From Sphingobium cyanobacteriorum (lineage in GTDB: Bacteria > Pseudomonadota > Alphaproteobacteria > Sphingomonadales > Sphingomonadaceae), in the NCBI RefSeq assembly GCF_030580935.1, contig NZ_JAUQOM010000002.1:124001-188000 (forward strand): DNA of 64,000 bases, written 5' to 3'. This document shows, piece after piece, positions 55,612 to 63,142 of this stretch; within the stretch, counting starts at the first letter, position 1, and each line of letters opens with the position of its first letter. A model generated the notes under the pieces. That model saw only the letters and a program-made list of their open reading frames with translations, was not told where the DNA came from and did no database searches. The translations under genes and the position numbers were made by a program.

Positions 55612-56877
55612 TTGGACCATTTTGACTATGTGAACGGCGCCATGCAGGTGGAGCAGGTGCCGATGGACGTGATCGCCGATGCGGTCGGCACGCCCGTCTA
55701 TATCTATTCCACCGCGACGCTGGAGCGCCATGTCGGCGTGTTCCGCGACGGGCTGAGCGCGCTGTCCGATCCGCTGATCGCCTTTGCGGTCAAGTCCAAC
55801 CCCAACGCCGCCGTGCTGGCGACGCTGGCAAAACTGGGTCTTGGCGCGGATGTGGTGTCGGGCGGCGAATTGCTGCGCGCGATCGCGGCGGGCATCCCGG
55901 CCAGCCGCATCGTCTTTTCCGGCGTCGGCAAGACGGCGGAGGAAATGCGGCTGGCGCTGGAACAGGGCATCTACCAGTTCAATCTGGAGAGCGAACCGGA
56001 AGCCGAGATGCTGTCGGACGTGGCGCTGTCGATGGGGATGCGCGCGCCGGTTGCCTATCGCATCAATCCCGATGTGGATGCGGGCACCCATGCCAAGATT
56101 TCGACCGGAAAGTCGGAAAACAAGTTCGGCATCCCCTATGACCGGGCGATCGAGAGCTATGCCGCCGCGCGCGCGCTGCCCGGCCTCGACGTGCAGGGCG
56201 TTGCCGTCCATATCGGCAGCCAGTTGACCGACCTTGCGCCGCTGGAGGCCGCCTTCGTCAAGGTCGGCGCGCTGATCGCGGCGCTGCGGGCGGCGGGCCA
56301 TGACATCCGCACCGCGGATCTGGGCGGCGGCCTTGGCGTGCCTTATGATCCGTCGCAGCCCTTGCCACCCAGCCCCGCCGATTATGGCGCGATGGTCACG
56401 CGGGTGACGCAGGGCTGGCCCGTGCGCCTGATGTTCGAGCCGGGCCGGGTGATCGTGGGCAATGCGGGCGCGCTGCTGTCCCGCGTGGTGCGGGTGAAGC
56501 AGGGCGCGCAGGCACCCTTCGTCATCGTCGATGCGGCCATGAACGACCTGATGCGGCCCAGCCTCTACGACGCCTGGCACGACATTCGCGCGGTAAAGCC
56601 GGTGGGTGAGCGGGCCACGGCCAATGTCGTGGGGCCGGTGTGCGAGACGGGCGATACCTTCGCCATGCATCGCGACATGGACGTGGTGCAGGCGGGCGAC
56701 CTGGTCGCCTTCATGACCGCGGGCGCCTATGGCGCGACCATGGCGGGCACCTATAACAGCCGGCCGCTGACCCCCGAAGTGCTGGTGTCGGGCGACAAAT
56801 GGGCGGTGGTGCGCGCGCGGCCGCCGATCCAGTCGCTGATCGACGGGGACATCATCCCTGGCTGGCTGGCCGGCTGA
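55612..56877 (+). CDS. lysA: Diaminopimelate decarboxylase
   Basis: 421-residue PLP enzyme (fold type III) making lysine from meso-diaminopimelate. The PLP Lys is in IAFAVKSNPNAAVL, followed by HIGSQL, LGGGLGVPY and the C-terminal substrate loop GPVCETGDTFA; GAYGATMAGTYNSRP completes the site. It starts with TTG at 55612 (CAGGAACAGG upstream), giving MDHFDYVNG. Its stop overlaps the next start by one base (TGATG). Confidence 0.96.
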   Translation: MDHFDYVNGAMQVEQVPMDVIADAVGTPVYIYSTATLERHVGVFRDGLSALSDPLIAFAVKSNPNAAVLATLAKLGLGADVVSGGELLRAIAAGIPASRIVFSGVGKTAEEMRLALEQGIYQFNLESEPEAEMLSDVALSMGMRAPVAYRINPDVDAGTHAKISTGKSENKFGIPYDRAIESYAAARALPGLDVQGVAVHIGSQLTDLAPLEAAFVKVGALIAALRAAGHDIRTADLGGGLGVPYDPSQPLPPSPADYGAMVTRVTQGWPVRLMFEPGRVIVGNAGALLSRVVRVKQGAQAPFVIVDAAMNDLMRPSLYDAWHDIRAVKPVGERATANVVGPVCETGDTFAMHRDMDVVQAGDLVAFMTAGAYGATMAGTYNSRPLTPEVLVSGDKWAVVRARPPIQSLIDGDIIPGWLAG

Positions 56878-57635
56878 TGCGCAGCCTGCCCCTGTTCCTG
56901 AAGGTGGCGGGCAGGCCAGTCATCCTGACCGGCACGGGCGAAGCGGCCGACGCCAAGCGCCGCCTGCTGGAGCGGGCAGGGGCGGTCATCGTCGGCGAGG
57001 GCGACGGCGAAGCGCGCGTGGCCATCGTGTCGGACGGCGACGCAGCGACGGTCGTGCGGCTGCGCGCGCGGGGCATATTGGTCAATGCGACCGACCAGCC
57101 TGACCTGTGCGACTTCACCCTGCCCGCAATTGTGGATCGCGATCCGGTGCTGATCGCCATCGGCACCGCCGGCGCGTCGGCGGGCCTGGCCAAGGCGCTG
57201 CGGCAACGGCTGGAAGCCATGCTGCCGGCGCGGCTGGGGGCCTTGGCCGATGCCCTGTTCGCGGCGCGGGGTGCGATCCGGGCGCGCTGGCCCGATGCCG
57301 GCGACCGGCGGCGCGCCATCGACGCGGCCCTGATGCCGGGCGGACGGCTGGATCCGTTGCAGGCCGGCGCGGTGGATGCCGTGCCCGCCTGGCTTGGCGA
57401 ACCGGGCGGCCATGGGGATGCGGGGCTGGTGTCGATCCGGCTGTTGTCGGGCGACCCGGATGACCTGACCTTGCGCGCCGCGCGGCTGCTGGGGACGGCG
57501 GATCGGGTCTTTCATGCGGCCGATGTGCCGGCCGCCATTCTCGACCGTGCCCGTGCCGATGCCGTGCGGATCGTCGCTGATGCACCACCCCGAATGCCGG
57601 GTGATGGCCTTTCGCTCTGGTTAAGCCTGGGCTGA
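56877..57635 (+). CDS. CysG-like siroheme synthase lacking most of the methyltransferase domain
   Basis: 252 residues. The first 200 follow the N-terminal half of CysG: a Rossmann domain (PLFLKVAGRPVILTGTGEAADAKRRLL), NATDQPDLCDFTLPAIVDRDPVLIAIGTAGASAGLAKALR (dehydrogenase/ferrochelatase core) and the helical dimerisation region. Residues about 203-250 look like only the beginning of the uroporphyrinogen methyltransferase domain (LLSGDPDDLTLRAARLLGTADRVF). The nucleotide loop reads GTGEAAD rather than the usual GGGxVA. It may still make siroheme from precorrin-2; the methyltransferase would be encoded elsewhere. Confidence 0.8.
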   Translation: MRSLPLFLKVAGRPVILTGTGEAADAKRRLLERAGAVIVGEGDGEARVAIVSDGDAATVVRLRARGILVNATDQPDLCDFTLPAIVDRDPVLIAIGTAGASAGLAKALRQRLEAMLPARLGALADALFAARGAIRARWPDAGDRRRAIDAALMPGGRLDPLQAGAVDAVPAWLGEPGGHGDAGLVSIRLLSGDPDDLTLRAARLLGTADRVFHAADVPAAILDRARADAVRIVADAPPRMPGDGLSLWLSLG

Positions 57636-58244
57636 TTGCATCCGTTCGATCTGGTCCTGCAATGCCTGGATCGATGAAACGAGCCGGGCGCGATCTTCCT
57701 GCATTGCGCGCAGGGTTTCGCGGGTTTCCCCCAGTTCGACCGCGCGGCGGGCGATGCGGGCGTCCAGTTCGGCATTGTGGCGGCTGAGCGCGCCGATCTG
57801 TTCGGCACGATGGCACAGGTGACGCAGCCGGGCGTCAAGCACGTCGAAGTCGAACGGCTTGACGATATGGTCGTCCGCCCCGGCCGCCAGCGCCTCGACC
57901 GTGGACTGGTTTTCCGCCTGGTCGGCGATCATGACGAAACAGGCGTTGCCGGCCAGATTGGCGGCCCGGATCTTCTTCATGGTTGCAACGGCGGGCATCA
58001 GCCGCAGCCCCATGTCGATCAGCACGATATCGACCGGCCGGGTGACGAGCATGTTCATGGCGATGAAGCCATTTTCCGCCAGCGCCACATCATAGTTAAG
58101 ATGCGACAGGCGGCGGGCGATCACGGCGCGGGCGGTGGGATTTTCATCCAGCAGGAGCAGGCGCAGGCGACGGTGCGGGCGCGGCAGGACGGTTTCGACC
58201 GAATCGCTGTAACGGCTGCGGTTGCGCTTGAAGAACGGCATCAT
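57621..58244 (-). CDS. Receiver-domain protein with a C-terminal coiled coil and no output domain
   Basis: 207 residues. A basic N-terminus (FFKRNRSRY) is followed by a receiver domain (about 28-145) with the acidic DEN start, phosphoacceptor Asp in VLIDMGL and Lys in VKPFDFDVL. A long heptad-rich helix (about 150-205) follows. No DNA-binding or enzyme domain is present, so it likely signals by partner binding. Start at 58244 or 58241 (two adjacent ATGs) after AGGTGGG. Divergent from the peptide cassette; its 3' end overlaps the CysG-like gene by 15 bp. Confidence 0.88.
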   Translation of the reverse strand: MMPFFKRNRSRYSDSVETVLPRPHRRLRLLLLDENPTARAVIARRLSHLNYDVALAENGFIAMNMLVTRPVDIVLIDMGLRLMPAVATMKKIRAANLAGNACFVMIADQAENQSTVEALAAGADDHIVKPFDFDVLDARLRHLCHRAEQIGALSRHNAELDARIARRAVELGETRETLRAMQEDRARLVSSIQALQDQIERMQSAQA

Positions 58245-58294
58245 GTCCCACCTTTTTGATCGCCTGAAAATAGGATTGGCGCGCAAAGAAATGG

Positions 58295-58328
58295 TTAATG
58301 TGCGGCGGCGTGATTAATTTCATTTAAT
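58295..58328. promoter_or_regulatory. Three TTAAT repeats upstream of the small-peptide gene
   Basis: TTAAT at 58295, 58314 and 58324 in an A/T-rich stretch of the 143-bp divergent spacer. The last two, 10 bp apart, also form the inverted pair ATTAA-N6-TTAAT. OmpR-type regulators bind repeated half-sites of this sort. Assignment is by pattern only. Confidence 0.3.
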
Positions 58329-58387
58329 TGGTTCCCGGCCATCCCGCGCCATAGCCTTTCCTCCCGTATCCACAGGGAGGACGCACT

Positions 58388-58528
58388 ATGACGGACCAGA
58401 TCGCCCAGCTTGCCATTGACGACATTGCCGACCTGACCGACGGTGCCGCTCCGCTGGGTTTGATGGATCGGGATGCGCTGGAAATCAGCCTGATGGATGT
58501 GGTGATAGCGGTCATTGCGCGCCCGTGA
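58388..58528 (+). CDS. 46-residue acidic peptide with a strong ribosome binding site
   Basis: Encodes 46 residues beginning MTDQIAQLAIDDIAD and ending AVIARP, with eight Asp, one Glu, only two Arg and no Cys. It has a hydrophobic end (VVIAVIA) but no signal peptide. GGGAGG lies seven bases before the ATG, the best ribosome binding site in this region. The stop overlaps the next gene in GTGA, so translation of the peptide should control its neighbours. It could be a modified-peptide precursor, a small regulatory subunit, or a translation leader. No family recognised. Confidence 0.72.
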   Translation: MTDQIAQLAIDDIADLTDGAAPLGLMDRDALEISLMDVVIAVIARP

Positions 58529-59337
58529 TTCCGGCCGCGCTGGCGCAGGCGGTCGCGGCGGCGGACGCCTTGCCGCTGGAAGGGGCGGTGGGTCTGATCC
58601 GTCCCTTCCTTGCCGACATTGGCTGGTTCAGCACGCTGCTGGAGGAACAACTGGCGGCGATGGCGGCCGACCCGCTGCACTTGCCGGGCTTGCGCGCCAG
58701 TCGCAACGGCGCGGCGCGGCATCTGGTGATCGCACGAACGGAGCGGGTGCGGATCACCGCGACCCTGATCGACCCGACCGATCAGCCGCCGATGCGTGTG
58801 CATTTTTCAGGGCGGGTCGTCCTGTCCCGATCATTGAATGGGCCATTGCGTGGCGAACAATATCGGCTGGTGCAGGGGCGGGCGCTATCTGTCGGCGAAG
58901 GATGGTGGGCGACGGGCGCCGTGGTGGAAACAGATGAGCGCGAGGAAGCGCTCTGCCTGTATCCGGGCGGTCGCTCCCTGATGGTGCTGCGCGCCCAGGT
59001 CGCGCCGCCGGGGCCGGTCCATGCCCGTATCCATGATCCGGTGTGGGGCACGTTGCTGGGCAGCGCGCAGGTTGACGAAGGCCATGCCCGCGCGTTGATG
59101 TTGTTGTCGCTGCTTCGGGTGCAGGGGCGACGCGATGCGGCGGACTGCTTCTCGCAGGCGCTGGACACGCCGCTGGCGGCGCAGCGCTGGGCGGTGATGC
59201 GGGAATATCTGGCACTTGATACGCACAGCGCCCTGCCCGCGCTTCGGGCCATGGCGCGGGAAGAGGCGGATGCCGCCGTCCGCGCCCTGGCCATGCGTAC
59301 CCTCACGCAGATCGGCGATGCGCCATGCCTCGCCTGA
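58525..59337 (+). CDS. Unknown protein, probable cupin-like paralogue of the next gene product with HEAT-like C-terminus
   Basis: 270 residues: N-terminal helices (1-50), a beta-rich middle (about 62-175) and C-terminal helices with repeated Ala-rich, HEAT-like pattern (LPALRAMAREEADAAVRALAM). The middle can be aligned by eye with the following protein: HLVIARTERVRITATLIDP against QVVLLHPPTDRYVLRAAFWP, then VHFSGRVVL...NGPLRGEQY against PHDHGFDFL...LGPGYGSDY. Only one His of the partner's cluster is kept (His93). GTG start coupled to the peptide; overlaps the next gene by 13 bp. Confidence 0.7.
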   Translation: MIPAALAQAVAAADALPLEGAVGLIRPFLADIGWFSTLLEEQLAAMAADPLHLPGLRASRNGAARHLVIARTERVRITATLIDPTDQPPMRVHFSGRVVLSRSLNGPLRGEQYRLVQGRALSVGEGWWATGAVVETDEREEALCLYPGGRSLMVLRAQVAPPGPVHARIHDPVWGTLLGSAQVDEGHARALMLLSLLRVQGRRDAADCFSQALDTPLAAQRWAVMREYLALDTHSALPALRAMAREEADAAVRALAMRTLTQIGDAPCLA

Positions 59338-60269
59338 TCGCGCTGCCGGAGGACGGGACCGTCATCGATCTCGCCGCGCTGATCGACTGGTGTGAAGGGC
59401 CGGATTTCGACCCGTCCTGCGAGGAAGGGCTGGCCGCCGCCGCGCCGATGCTGCGCGCGCTGTCGCGCAACCGGGATTTCCTGGCCGATTTCGCCACCGC
59501 CGAACTCAAGACCCGCTGTGCCGGGCAACGGCAGGCAAACCCCTATTCGGCGCAGGTCGTGCTGTTGCATCCGCCGACGGATCGCTATGTGCTGCGCGCC
59601 GCCTTCTGGCCGGCCGAGCGTGACCATGCCGTACGGATGAACGGGCTATCCGCCTTTCTCTACCATGTGCCGCATGACCATGGCTTCGATTTTCTGACCG
59701 TTGGCTATCTGGGGCCGGGCTATGGGTCGGACTATTATGACTATGATCCCGCTGCTGTCGCCGGCGCCGACGGCGAGCCGGTCGCGTTGCGCTTTGTCGA
59801 GCGCAGCCATCTGTCGGAAGGACGGATGCTGCTTTATCGCGCCAATCGCGACATTCATGCCCAGTTGCCGGCGGAATCGCTGTCGGTGTCGCTCAATATA
59901 TTGGCCAGCGCGCCTGACCAGGGCTGGCGTCGCCAATATCGCTTCGACACGGTGAAAGGCGCGATCGCCCAATGCATGACCGTCGCGAGCGCACAATTGC
60001 TGCTGGAACTGGCGGTGGGATGCGGGACGGGCAATGCGATCGACCTGGCGCAGGATTTTGCCCGCCATCATCCCGAAGATGCGATGCGCTGGACCGCCTG
60101 GTGCGCGATCGGCGACAGGCTGACCGATCGGGCGGCGCGGCGCCTGTACCTCGAACAAGGCGCGCGTGCTTCCAGTCGGCTGATCCGGCGGGACAGTGAG
60201 CGGCGGCTGCGAAGCCTCCAAAATGGACTGGAAATGGCTTGTTTTGATGCCGATTCGGCGGTGGGATAA
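59325..60269 (+). CDS. Unknown protein with a cupin-like His cluster
   Basis: 314 residues: N-terminal helices (1-65), a double-stranded-beta-helix-like middle (about 75-195) with His114, His117 and His119 in YHVPHDHGFD, and His178 in RANRDIHAQ ahead of LSVSLNI. This resembles the two metal motifs of cupins, such as cysteine-dioxygenase-like or hydroxylase enzymes. An all-helical C-terminus extends from about 205 to 305. Predicted metal-dependent oxygenase or binding protein of unknown substrate. It begins inside the previous gene (13-bp overlap) and is followed after 26 bp by the regulator gene. Confidence 0.72.
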   Translation: MPRLIALPEDGTVIDLAALIDWCEGPDFDPSCEEGLAAAAPMLRALSRNRDFLADFATAELKTRCAGQRQANPYSAQVVLLHPPTDRYVLRAAFWPAERDHAVRMNGLSAFLYHVPHDHGFDFLTVGYLGPGYGSDYYDYDPAAVAGADGEPVALRFVERSHLSEGRMLLYRANRDIHAQLPAESLSVSLNILASAPDQGWRRQYRFDTVKGAIAQCMTVASAQLLLELAVGCGTGNAIDLAQDFARHHPEDAMRWTAWCAIGDRLTDRAARRLYLEQGARASSRLIRRDSERRLRSLQNGLEMACFDADSAVG

Positions 60270-60295
60270 CGGGGCGTAAAGATGATGGGCCAAGC

Positions 60296-60913
60296 GTGGG
60301 CAGACGGATCGAATGTCACGGACTGGGGGCGGACTTTGCCTCGATTGTGCATGCGCTAAAGGCGCGAGGCGTCGAACTGGCGATCCGTTCGGGCGATGGT
60401 GATGCGCCGCTGGTTCGCACCGGCAACGCGACCATCCTCTGGCAGGATGTCGATGATCCTGCCGCGCGCGCCCGTGCGCTGGAGGCGGGAATGCAGGAAG
60501 TCGTCGGCCCCTGGATGCATGAGGCGGAGACGATCGCCCGGATCATCCGGCTGGCCGATGCCGACCAGCACCGCTTGCGACTGGGCAATCTGCTGATCCA
60601 TCTGGTCGATCGCCGGGTCGAACGGGGCGGTCGGCCGATCGTGCTGCTGACGCGCGAATATGAATTGCTGCTGCATCTGGCGCGGCGGCCGGGGCAGGCG
60701 ATCAGCCGCACGGAATTGCTGCGCGCCATATGGCGGTTGAACTTCGATCCCGGCACCAACAGCGTGGAAGTGCATATGTCGCGGCTGCGCGCCAAGCTGG
60801 ATCGCGGTTTTGCCATTCCCCTGCTCCATACACGCAAAGGGCAGGGCTATATGTTATGCCCGGATCATGACACGACCGGCCTTGCAGGTTCGTCCATGTC
60901 GCGGATCGCATAG
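60296..60913 (+). CDS. Winged-helix (OmpR/PhoB-type) regulator with a degenerate receiver domain
   Basis: 205 residues. The C-terminal half (about 95-190) is an OmpR-class DNA-binding domain: IVLLTREYELLLHLARRPGQAISRTELLRAIW, then NSVEVHMSRLRAKLD and TRKGQGYML. The N-terminal half still resembles a receiver domain, with ALEAGMQEVVGPW where a receiver has ALEAGADDYxxKP. The phosphoacceptor Asp and conserved Lys are missing, so it should not be phosphorylated in the usual way. GTG start at 60296. Its 3' end overlaps the convergent tetR gene by 49 bp. Confidence 0.85.
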   Translation: MGRRIECHGLGADFASIVHALKARGVELAIRSGDGDAPLVRTGNATILWQDVDDPAARARALEAGMQEVVGPWMHEAETIARIIRLADADQHRLRLGNLLIHLVDRRVERGGRPIVLLTREYELLLHLARRPGQAISRTELLRAIWRLNFDPGTNSVEVHMSRLRAKLDRGFAIPLLHTRKGQGYMLCPDHDTTGLAGSSMSRIA

Positions 60914-61539
60914 GCGCGCAGGAAAAGGTCCATCGCGAAATCGACATCGTCCCTGATATGCGCCGGGTCCGGCTGATCGATCTGGCCCATCAGCATCTGG
61001 TGATGGCTACCCGCCATCACCAGCGCCATCAGCGCGCGGGCGGCGGCGACTGGATCGGTCCGCCGCAATTGGCCGCGCGTCATCGCGCCGTCCAGGAAAT
61101 CGGCCAGCAGCAGGCGCGTATTCTTGGGCGCCAGATCGAAGAAGATCTGGGCCAGTTCGGGAAAGCGGCGACCTTCCGAGATGATGAGACGATGGAACGC
61201 GATCGCATCGGGCGAGGTCATTTTCTCGATCAGGCTTTGGCAGGCGCGATGCAATGTCGGCTCCAGTGCGCCGCAGGGATCGAGTATCTGCGAGAGTTCG
61301 GCGCGATAGGCATTGGCGACCCGTTCGAGCGACGCGGCAAACAATTCTTCCTTTGATCGGAAGTGGCTCCACAGCGTACCTTTCGATCCGCCCAGTTCGG
61401 CCGCGATCCCCGACATGCTGGTGCCGGCATAGCCATGGGCGAGGAAATAGCCTTGCGCCACGGTCAGGATCATGTCGCGCCGGTCCTGGCGGCGGGCTTC
61501 CCTTTTGCTGGGAATCGGGGTGCACTCCGGCTTCGTCAT
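60865..61539 (-). CDS. TetR-family repressor of the adjacent efflux operon
   Basis: 224 residues. The N-terminal helix-turn-helix is standard TetR: ILTVAQGYFLAHGYAGTSMSGIAAELGGSKGTLWSHFRSKEELF. The helical ligand-binding domain matches the AcrR-C/TetR_C type (FHRLIISEGRRFPELAQIFFDLAP). It is divergent from the efflux genes, with two similar palindromes in the 88-bp gap, which points to autoregulation and control of efflux. Start ATG 61539. Confidence 0.9.
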   Translation of the reverse strand: MTKPECTPIPSKREARRQDRRDMILTVAQGYFLAHGYAGTSMSGIAAELGGSKGTLWSHFRSKEELFAASLERVANAYRAELSQILDPCGALEPTLHRACQSLIEKMTSPDAIAFHRLIISEGRRFPELAQIFFDLAPKNTRLLLADFLDGAMTRGQLRRTDPVAAARALMALVMAGSHHQMLMGQIDQPDPAHIRDDVDFAMDLFLRAYAIRDMDEPARPVVS

Positions 61540-61545
61540 GAAATC

Positions 61546-61559
61546 GTACCATATAGTAC
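61546..61559. promoter_or_regulatory. Operator-like palindrome 1 (TetR site)
   Basis: GTACCATATAGTAC, 7 bp before the tetR start. It shares GTACCA-N3-AGTA with the second site read on the other strand. Confidence 0.6.
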
Positions 61560-61605
61560 ACCAATTTGTTGACAAGCCTTTGTGGGAGCGGCAATGGTAT
61601 TTTTC

Positions 61606-61619
61606 ATACTAGGTGGTAC
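61606..61619. promoter_or_regulatory. Operator-like palindrome 2 (TetR site)
   Basis: ATACTAGGTGGTAC; its complement GTACCACCTAGTAT matches site 1 in the conserved arms. It lies 9 bp before the NodT-type start and probably overlaps the -10 region. Confidence 0.6.
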
Positions 61620-61627
61620 GGTTTGAT

Positions 61628-63142
61628 ATGTCCGTGAGTCGCATGGCCTTGGCCGCTCGAATGGGGGGCGTAGCTTCCTCCTTGTTGTTGCTGGGCGCTT
61701 GCGCGGCGGTTCCCGACCTTGGGCCGCAACCGCAATTGCGCGCGCCCGAAAGCGTTGAGGCCAGCCGCAGCCTCATGGCCGCACCGGCAGTCTGGCCGGG
61801 CGAGGGCTGGTGGAAAGTCTATGGTGATCCGCAACTCGACGCGCTGATCGCGGAAGGACTGCGCGCGTCACCCGATGTGGCGATGGCGTCCGCGCGCGTG
61901 CGCAGCGCGACCGCGATGGCGGCGCAGGCCGGCGCGGCACTGGTGCCCACGATCGATGGTGAAGCCAGCACGGCGATCACCAGGCAAAGCTATAATATGG
62001 GGGCGCCATCGTCCTTTGTCCCCCAAGGCTGGCTTGGTACGGGCCGGCTTGCGCTTGATCTCGGCTTCGATCTGGATTTGTGGGGCAAGAACAGGGCGTC
62101 GCTGGCCGCGGCAACATCCGATGCGCGCGCGGCGGCGATCGATGCACAACAGGCACGGTTGGCGCTCAGCACCGCGATTGCCGACGCTTATGCCGATCTT
62201 GTCCGCCTGCATGATGACGCCGAAATCGCGCAGCGCACACTCGACATTCGCATGGCCAGCCAGATGCTGGTCGCGGAACGGCGGCGCAATGGGCTGGAAA
62301 CACGCGGAAGCGTGCGCCAGGCCGACGCCACCGTCTCTTCGGCCAGAGCGCAACTGGCTGGCGCACAGATGGCGATCGCCCTGCGCCGGCATCAGATCGC
62401 CGCGCTGATCGGCGCCGGGCCTGATCGCGGCCTCTCCATCGTCCGTCCGCGGGTCGGCGCGCTCGCGCCACTCGGCCTGCCTGCCGATGTGACCACGAAT
62501 CTGGTCGCCCGCCGTCCCGATGTCGCTGCCGCCCTCGCGCGCGCGCAAGCGGCCGCAAGCCGGATAAAGGTGGCGCGTGCCGATTTCTATCCGGCCGTGC
62601 GCCTGAGCGCGCTGATCGGCGTGCAGTCGCTCGGTTACGAGACGCTGTTTGCTAACAACGTCATTTCCGCCGGCCGGCGGGCTTTCACCGACACGCTCTT
62701 TTCGAAGGATTCGCTGTTCGGCAATGCCGGGCCGGCGATCAGCCTGCCGATTTTCCATGGTGGCGCGTTGCAGGCACAGTATCGCGGCGCCCGCGCCAGC
62801 TATGACGAAGCGGTCGCTGCCTATGACAAGACGGTCTTGACCGCCTATCAGCAGGTCGCCGACGCCGTCACCATGCGCAAAACGCTCGACCAGCGCCTGA
62901 TCGACGCACGGGCGGCGGTGGCAGCGTCGCAGGACGCCTATGACATTGCGCAGAAACGGTACAAGGGTGGCCTGTCCACTTATCTCGACGTTCTGAATGT
63001 CGAGGACCAGTTGCTGGCTGCGCGGCAGGCGCTGGCCGGACTGGAAGCGAGCGCTTTTTCCACTGATATTGCTCTTGTCCGTGCGCTGGGCGGTGGCTTC
63101 AGCGACGGCGAAACTCTCTCCAAGGACCAACCGCATGGCTGA
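61628..63142 (+). CDS. Outer-membrane efflux lipoprotein (NodT/OprM family)
   Basis: 504 residues: lipoprotein signal with LLLGAC (Cys near residue 24), WWKVYGDPQLDALIAEGLRASPDVAMA as the family's N-terminal motif, and two outer-membrane-efflux repeats forming the TolC-like trimer, with LVARRPDVAAALARAQAAASRIKVARADFYP in the second. It is the exit duct of a tripartite pump. Start ATG 61628; GTG 61613 is unlikely as it lies within operator 2. It overlaps the membrane-fusion gene by 8 bp. Confidence 0.92.
   Translation: MSVSRMALAARMGGVASSLLLLGACAAVPDLGPQPQLRAPESVEASRSLMAAPAVWPGEGWWKVYGDPQLDALIAEGLRASPDVAMASARVRSATAMAAQAGAALVPTIDGEASTAITRQSYNMGAPSSFVPQGWLGTGRLALDLGFDLDLWGKNRASLAAATSDARAAAIDAQQARLALSTAIADAYADLVRLHDDAEIAQRTLDIRMASQMLVAERRRNGLETRGSVRQADATVSSARAQLAGAQMAIALRRHQIAALIGAGPDRGLSIVRPRVGALAPLGLPADVTTNLVARRPDVAAALARAQAAASRIKVARADFYPAVRLSALIGVQSLGYETLFANNVISAGRRAFTDTLFSKDSLFGNAGPAISLPIFHGGALQAQYRGARASYDEAVAAYDKTVLTAYQQVADAVTMRKTLDQRLIDARAAVAASQDAYDIAQKRYKGGLSTYLDVLNVEDQLLAARQALAGLEASAFSTDIALVRALGGGFSDGETLSKDQPHG

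Noticed and set aside
58388..58528. The 46-residue peptide as a lasso peptide or lanthipeptide precursor
   Set aside because: No Cys, too few Ser/Thr, and no asparagine-synthetase-like cyclase, leader peptidase or lanthionine synthetase nearby.
61569..61603. TTGACA with TATTTT as a promoter for the efflux operon
   Set aside because: The spacing of 23 bp is too long for sigma-70. The CATACT overlapping operator 2 is a more plausible -10 but has no good -35.
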